Assembly (NCBI GenBank): GCA_947259865.1
Contig: CAMYNZ010000123.1
Span: 1-9,634 of the forward strand
DNA length: 9,634 nt
Direction: 5' to 3'
Origin: an uncultured Desulfobacterales bacterium
GTDB taxonomy: Bacteria; Desulfobacterota; Desulfobacteria; Desulfobacterales; G020354645
The position numbers and the translations under genes are program-made. Under the pieces are notes generated by a model. The model saw only the letters and a list, made by a program, of their open reading frames with translations, was not told where the DNA came from and did no database searches. The first letter of the stretch is position 1, and each line of letters begins with the position of its first letter. This document shows, piece after piece, positions 6,762 to 9,634 of this stretch.

Positions 6762-7292
6762 TTACATCTCTTCAATGGTAAATTCCGTATTGGTATATAC
6801 ACACGTGTCCGCGGCTATCTTCATGGCCGCCGTCACGATCTCGCGGGCACTCAATTTCGTATGCTGCATCAGTGCAGTAGCGGCTGCCTGGGCACTGACA
6901 CCCCCGGAACCAATACCGATGACGCCTTCATCCGGTTCGATAACATCACCGTTGCCGGATATGAGAAATATATTGGTATCGTCTACGGCAATCATGATTG
7001 CCTCCAGACGCCTCAGATACTTGTCAGTGCGCCAGTCCCTTGCCAATTCAACGGCGCTGCGGGTCAGGTTGCCGTTATAGCGCTCGAGCTTGGCCTCCAG
7101 GCGTTCTGACAGGTTGAGGGCATCTGCCGTGGCACCTGCAAAACCGACAATGATGGTGTCGTTGTAGATTCGTCTCACTTTCTTGGCATGGTGCTTGATT
7201 ACGGTGGTTTCCAGCGTTACCTGGCCGTCACCGCCAACGGCTACCTTACCTTTTCGTCTGACCGCAAGAATGGTCGTGGCATGAAATTTCAT
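6762..7292 (-). CDS. hslV: ATP-dependent protease peptidase subunit HslV (ClpQ)
   Basis: This proteasome-like threonine peptidase forms the double-ring proteolytic core of HslVU. All 176 residues are present. The start [15 protein letters not shown] implies a five-residue propeptide removed to expose catalytic Thr6 (mature Thr1). GDGQVT (21-26) supplies the conserved aspartate Asp22 (mature Asp17), and Lys38 in HHAKKVRR is the mature Lys33 of the active site. FAGATADAL (51-59), [19 protein letters not shown] (80-98), ISGNGDV (111-117), IGIGSGG (125-131) and the C-terminal [11 protein letters not shown] are family hallmarks. The start codon lies in a perfect 12-bp palindrome, ATGAAATTTCAT (7281-7292). 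The position after xerC and before hslU matches the conserved xerC/codV-hslV-hslU order known also from Bacillus, but both gaps here are enlarged by repeat DNA. Confidence 0.97.
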   Translation of the reverse strand: MKFHATTILAVRRKGKVAVGGDGQVTLETTVIKHHAKKVRRIYNDTIIVGFAGATADALNLSERLEAKLERYNGNLTRSAVELARDWRTDKYLRRLEAIMIAVDDTNIFLISGNGDVIEPDEGVIGIGSGGVSAQAAATALMQHTKLSAREIVTAAMKIAADTCVYTNTEFTIEEM

Positions 7293-7329
7293 CTCAACCG
7301 ATTTCCCTTTGATTTCGTATATTACCTTA

Positions 7330-7358
7330 ATTATAAAGAGGTTTTCGCCTCACAAATG
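7330..7358 (-). promoter_or_regulatory. Possible promoter for hslV
   Basis: A perfect -10 box TATAAT (7335-7330, minus strand) lies about 38 bases before the hslV start. The best-spaced -35 candidate is CATTTG at 17 bases (7358-7353), which is weak; TTGTGA (7355-7350) is better in sequence but only 14 bases away. A small GAGG/CCTC hairpin sits just upstream of the -10. I do not see a heat-shock sigma-32-type -10 (CCCCATNT). Confidence 0.35.
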
Positions 7359-7395
7359 AGAAATTTTTTCAATGAGCAAGGCCGCATCCGCCGCC

Positions 7396-7516
7396 GCCCT
7401 TCGCCATGCTCAGGGCTATGGCGTGACAGGCAAGGGTTTTGGCCGAGTCGTACATTTGGATACGTCGCCCCAGTTGAATCGGCTTCGCATTCAACGGGGC
7501 AGGCACGCGAAAACCC
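7396..7516. repeat. Multi-hairpin repeat element between xerC and hslV
   Basis: Several nested inverted repeats occupy this stretch. An outer pair GGGTTTT (7434-7440) / AAAACCC (7510-7516) encloses a small hairpin CGTA/TACG (7449-7452 with 7461-7464) and a strong one: GCCCC-A-GTTGAAT (7467-7479) with ATTCAAC-GGGGC (7489-7500), 12 pairs with one bulged A and a 9-base loop. Beside them, CGCCAT (7402-7407) pairs with ATGGCG (7418-7423), or alternatively GCCCT (7396-7400) with AGGGC (7412-7416). Open frames cross the element on both strands but match no family I recognise and follow the hairpins, as expected for non-coding repeat DNA. The layout is that of a REP/MITE-like mobile palindromic element. 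Confidence 0.55.
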
Positions 7517-7553
7517 GAGGAGAATCCGCCAAAGATCTCTGGCGGACTCTCGG
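7515..7553 (-). terminator. Terminator-like hairpin after xerC
   Basis: In the gene direction CCGAG (7553-7549) and TCCGCCA (7546-7540) pair with TGGCGGA (7531-7525) and CTCGG (7519-7515), with an 8-base loop and a small asymmetric internal loop. It is followed by GTTTT, a short T-run overlapping the outer arm of the adjacent repeat element. It starts 28 bases after the xerC stop. The T-run is short, so termination may be weak; it may equally be another arm of the repeat element. Confidence 0.4.
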
Positions 7554-7580
7554 AAAAAGAGCCATTTGGGTGGCGAAAAC

Positions 7581-8510
7581 TCATTTTCTTGGATGCGCCT
7601 TGTCATAGGTCTCCATAAGCCGGTCGATACTGACGTGGGTATATTTCTGGGTACTCGAGAGACTTTGGTGTCCCAGCAACTCCTGAACAATCCTTAAATC
7701 AGCCCCGGCATCCAGCATATGGGTGGCGTATGTATGCCGCAAGGCGTGGGGTGAAACAGGAATCAAAATCCCACAGGTTCTGGCTAATCGTTCAAGGATC
7801 CGCGCTATCGATCGGGTTGTCAGTCGCCCGTTGTTTTTGTTCAAAAATAACGGGCCGTTTTCTTGAGACGGTAATCCTTTTTCTTTTTCCAGCCTTTCAC
7901 GATACGATTTAATGGCAACTAAAGCCTTATGGCCAATGGGCACAATGCGCTGTCTGCTGCCCTTACCCAGAACGCGCAGCACCCGAGAGGAAAAATTAAT
8001 ATCAAAAACATCAAGGCCGGCAAGCTCCGATACGCGTATACCGCAAGAGTAAAGCGTTTCAAACATGGCTCTATTTCTCAAACCCAGCAAGGTGTCGGTC
8101 TTGATAGAGTCAAGTAATCTGAACATATCATCCACAGGCAGATAGGTGGGAATTGTTTTGTCCTGCCTGGGGGTCAATATCATACGGGTCGGATCATTGC
8201 TTATGATACCCTGTTTTACCAGATACCTGAAAAAAGATCGCAATGCGGAAAGTTTCCGTGCAATGGTTACCTTTTTATTGCGCTTATGCAAACCGCCCAG
8301 ATATTGCCGGATTGTCAAACCGTCGATATCCGCTACCCGCAAGTCTTCAAGATGATATTTGCGGCCGTCTGACCGCTGTCGGATGGCAATACCAACAAAC
8401 TCTTCCAGGTCGTGCCGGTAGGCCCGGCAGGTATTGGCCGCATAGCCTTTCTCGGCCGTTAGCGATTCTATGAAAGGTTTAATCAGTCTGTTTAGCGGCG
8501 GCGAATCCAT
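7581..8510 (-). CDS. xerC: Tyrosine recombinase XerC
   Basis: This site-specific recombinase acts with a partner (usually XerD) at the chromosomal dif site to resolve chromosome dimers at division. The 309 residues fit the family. The N-terminal SAM-like core-binding domain (about 6-100) contains LTAEKGYAANTCRAYRHDL (17-35) and ITARKLSALRSFF-like sequence (83-94). The catalytic domain has all six catalytic residues: Arg159 in CGIRVSELAGL, Lys183 in LGKGSRQRIVPIG, His255 and Arg258 in SPHALRHTYATHML, His281 in LLGHQSLSSTQKYTHV, and the nucleophile Tyr290. It starts 15 bases after the HAD gene stop with only a weak ribosome site, suggesting coupling to that gene. Chromosomal context beside hslVU and an intact protein argue for the housekeeping recombinase rather than a phage integrase. 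Confidence 0.94.
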   Translation of the reverse strand: MDSPPLNRLIKPFIESLTAEKGYAANTCRAYRHDLEEFVGIAIRQRSDGRKYHLEDLRVADIDGLTIRQYLGGLHKRNKKVTIARKLSALRSFFRYLVKQGIISNDPTRMILTPRQDKTIPTYLPVDDMFRLLDSIKTDTLLGLRNRAMFETLYSCGIRVSELAGLDVFDINFSSRVLRVLGKGSRQRIVPIGHKALVAIKSYRERLEKEKGLPSQENGPLFLNKNNGRLTTRSIARILERLARTCGILIPVSPHALRHTYATHMLDAGADLRIVQELLGHQSLSSTQKYTHVSIDRLMETYDKAHPRK

Positions 8511-8525
8511 CGAAGGTTATTACCA

Positions 8526-9098
8526 CTAGAATTGAATGATTTCTGCGAGATCGCTCCAGGTGCCGATCTCCCTGAAAGGGTGTTTATGTCTGTTCCAGGG
8601 CTGCCTGTAAAGAATGGCCGTAATACCCGCTTTCCTCAGGGAAAAACAGGTCTCGAGGTTGTCTTCGACAAAATACACAATCTCCCGGTTTATAAGTTCA
8701 TCCGCCTTTGCGTCAGCGGCTCCCGTTGCAATAATCTCAAAGGCTCCCGGATCGAGCAGCAGTGTATTTTTTATCCAATCGTTTATGGGACCCGGATGCG
8801 GGCGGGACGTTACCAGGGGGATCGGGCTGCGGTGACGACTAACTTGCACAAGCACTTCGGCGGCCCCGGTCATGGGGTGCAGGGGTTGGGAATAATCTCC
8901 ATTCAGGAGCCTGTCGATTATATCAGCGATAACTTCGGGTTTGATACTTAGACATTTATCGAGCTCATAGCAGGTGATATCATCATATCCGATGCCGTTT
9001 ATATTATATTCATCCCTGGCAATTTCAAGGAACAGGGCCATCGTGTCGGCCAATACACCGTCAAAATCAAATGCCAGCGTTGCAGGATCAATCATCAT
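8526..9098 (-). CDS. HAD-superfamily phosphatase, possibly NT5C (5'-deoxyribonucleotidase)-like
   Basis: This is a 190-residue haloacid-dehalogenase-fold hydrolase. Motif I is FDFDGVLADT (10-19) with nucleophile Asp11 and acid/base Asp13; motif II is LVTSRP (95-100) with Thr97/Ser98; the motif III lysine is probably Lys131 in GAADAKADEL; motif IV is YFVEDNLET (142-150) with Glu145-Asp146. The helical segment after motif I (about 20-75) is the cap. The substrate cannot be read from sequence; the short length and DGVLAD start resemble the NT5C/YorS-type nucleotidases. It lies directly upstream of xerC, as the HAD gene yigB lies next to xerC in E. coli, but the order differs. An in-frame stop at 9110-9108 limits the start to Met1 or Met2, neither with a good ribosome site of its own. 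Confidence 0.85.
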   Translation of the reverse strand: MMIDPATLAFDFDGVLADTMALFLEIARDEYNINGIGYDDITCYELDKCLSIKPEVIADIIDRLLNGDYSQPLHPMTGAAEVLVQVSRHRSPIPLVTSRPHPGPINDWIKNTLLLDPGAFEIIATGAADAKADELINREIVYFVEDNLETCFSLRKAGITAILYRQPWNRHKHPFREIGTWSDLAEIIQF

Positions 9099-9117
9099 TG
9101 TAACTGTTCAGGGTCAT
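9088..9117 (-). CDS. Possible 9-codon leader ORF overlapping the HAD gene start
   Basis: An AAGGA site (9129-9125) lies 7 bases before ATG 9117, the best Shine-Dalgarno spacing near this gene. The frame reads MTLNSYNDD and stops at TGA 9090-9088, so it overlaps the ATGATG start of the HAD gene in another frame. The HAD start itself has no good ribosome site. Translation of the short frame could therefore load ribosomes for the HAD gene. There is no codon or family evidence, and it could be chance. Confidence 0.25.
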   Translation of the reverse strand: MTLNSYNDD

Positions 9118-9210
9118 AGGAAAATCCTTAATTGATAAAGGGTGCTCAATTCGGCAAGAAACAGTACCCCAAACCACACTTTATCCGGTGTTATATCGCT
9201 TTGCCCGGGT

Positions 9211-9634
9211 TCAGGCCGCTTTACGGCTTTGCTTTTTCAACCGGGAAATCCGCCGCCGGTAAATCGTGGCCATTTTTTTGTCTTTTGCTTCCAGTGCTGC
9301 CCGGCGCGCTGCTTTCAGGGCTCTAATTTTCTTTTTGATTTTACTAGGGGGTTTATCCGCTTTTGGAGTGGCCGCTTCTTTAATCTTTTTGGCCTCTTTT
9401 CGGACCTTTTTTGGAGTGGCCGCTTCTTTGACCCCTTTGGCCTCTTTTACGGCCTCTTTTGGGGCGGTCGCTTCTTTGACCCCTTTGGCCTCTTTTACGA
9501 CCTCTTTTGGGGCGGCCGCTTCTTTGATCCCTTTGGCCTCTTTTTCAGCCTCTTTTGGAGTAGCCGCTTCTTTGACCCCTTCGGCCTCTTTTACGGCCTC
9601 TTTTGGGGCGGTCGCTTCTTTGACCCCTTTGGCC
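9211..9634 (-). CDS. Lysine/alanine/glutamate-rich tandem-repeat protein (3' part, runs off window)
   Basis: The last 140 residues of an open frame that enters from beyond the right edge. It contains six consecutive 16-residue units of the type GVKEATAPKEAVKEAK, the last diverged, followed by a 42-residue basic tail rich in Lys and Arg (IKKKIRALKAARRAALEA..., ending RRRISRLKKQSRKAA) with 18 Lys/Arg against 2 acidic residues. Each consensus unit has 4 Lys and 3 Glu and one Pro, suggesting short helices broken at Pro. There is no Cys, Trp or membrane segment in the visible part. Composition resembles bacterial histone-H1-like or AlgP-type proteins (nucleic-acid binding), but LEA-like or coiled-coil roles are also possible; I do not recognise the family. 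Strong conservation of the frame through all units, and a stop right after the basic tail, support real coding. The HAD gene follows after about 110 bases. Confidence 0.75.
   Translation of the reverse strand, partial: AKGVKEATAPKEAVKEAEGVKEAATPKEAEKEAKGIKEAAAPKEVVKEAKGVKEATAPKEAVKEAKGVKEAATPKKVRKEAKKIKEAATPKADKPPSKIKKKIRALKAARRAALEAKDKKMATIYRRRISRLKKQSRKAA
9340..9627 (-). repeat. 48-bp in-frame tandem repeats, six units
   Basis: Units run 9627-9580, 9579-9532, 9531-9484, 9483-9436, 9435-9388 and a more diverged 9387-9340; a partial unit continues past the window edge. Each begins near GGGGTCAAAGAAGCG on the minus strand. Units 9627-9580 and 9483-9436 encode nearly the same 16 residues (they differ at the last), whereas neighbouring units differ more, hinting at a 96-bp higher-order duplication. 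Because 48 is a multiple of three, copy changes keep the frame. Confidence 0.9.

Noticed and set aside
7188..7697. Overlapping open frames on both strands across the xerC-hslV gap (including 7331-7690 minus)
   Set aside because: They run through palindromic repeat DNA and into the ends of hslV and xerC; the translations mirror the hairpins and show no protein family.
9132..9326. 64-codon plus-strand frame at the right end
   Set aside because: It is antisense to the basic tail of the repeat protein; the opposite frame has the consistent repeat structure and a natural stop.
9340..9627. Regular 48-bp direct repeats considered as a CRISPR array
   Set aside because: Units are contiguous with no unique spacers, stay in one reading frame, and no cas gene is present.

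Overview
The window reads as a chromosomal segment from a deltaproteobacterium (Desulfobacterota), most likely a Desulfobacterales-type sulfate reducer. This rests on gene order (xerC-hslV-hslU-argD-lipoprotein-lysA-folK) and the character of the protein sequences; it is inference, not a database result. Every supported gene lies on the minus strand, so transcription runs from high to low coordinates. No plus-strand gene is credible.

In transcription order: the 3' part of a lysine/alanine-rich protein built on 48-bp tandem repeats (9634-9211, 5' end outside the window); a small HAD-family phosphatase (9098-8526); XerC tyrosine recombinase (8510-7581); a 288-bp gap filled by hairpin-forming repeat DNA; the HslV peptidase (7292-6762); a 229-bp gap carrying a different inverted-repeat element; the HslU ATPase (6532-5159); a 152-bp gap with an inverted repeat and a possible promoter; ArgD (5006-3822); a 181-bp gap with a long hairpin; then a tightly packed group of LptM/LppL-like lipoprotein (3640-3179), LysA (3158-1899), FolK (1883-1386), a membrane-anchored YHS/TRASH-like small protein (1389-1126), a short transaldolase (1071-427) and the 5' part of PgsA (401-1, running off the window).

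Functionally this is mostly housekeeping: chromosome dimer resolution, an ATP-dependent protease, arginine and lysine/diaminopimelate synthesis, folate synthesis, pentose phosphate interconversion and phosphatidylglycerol synthesis. No intergenic gap reaches 300 bases, but four of them contain structured DNA instead of bare spacer. I see no RNA gene, CRISPR array, prophage or insertion sequence with a transposase.

I did not find a complete undescribed multi-gene system. The most interesting items are the 48-bp repeat protein, the two repeat elements flanking hslV, a 53-nt hairpin after argD whose wobble pairs favour RNA of the gene orientation, the LptM-like start of the lysA-linked lipoprotein, and the apparent absence of argB and argFGH from positions where related bacteria usually carry them.
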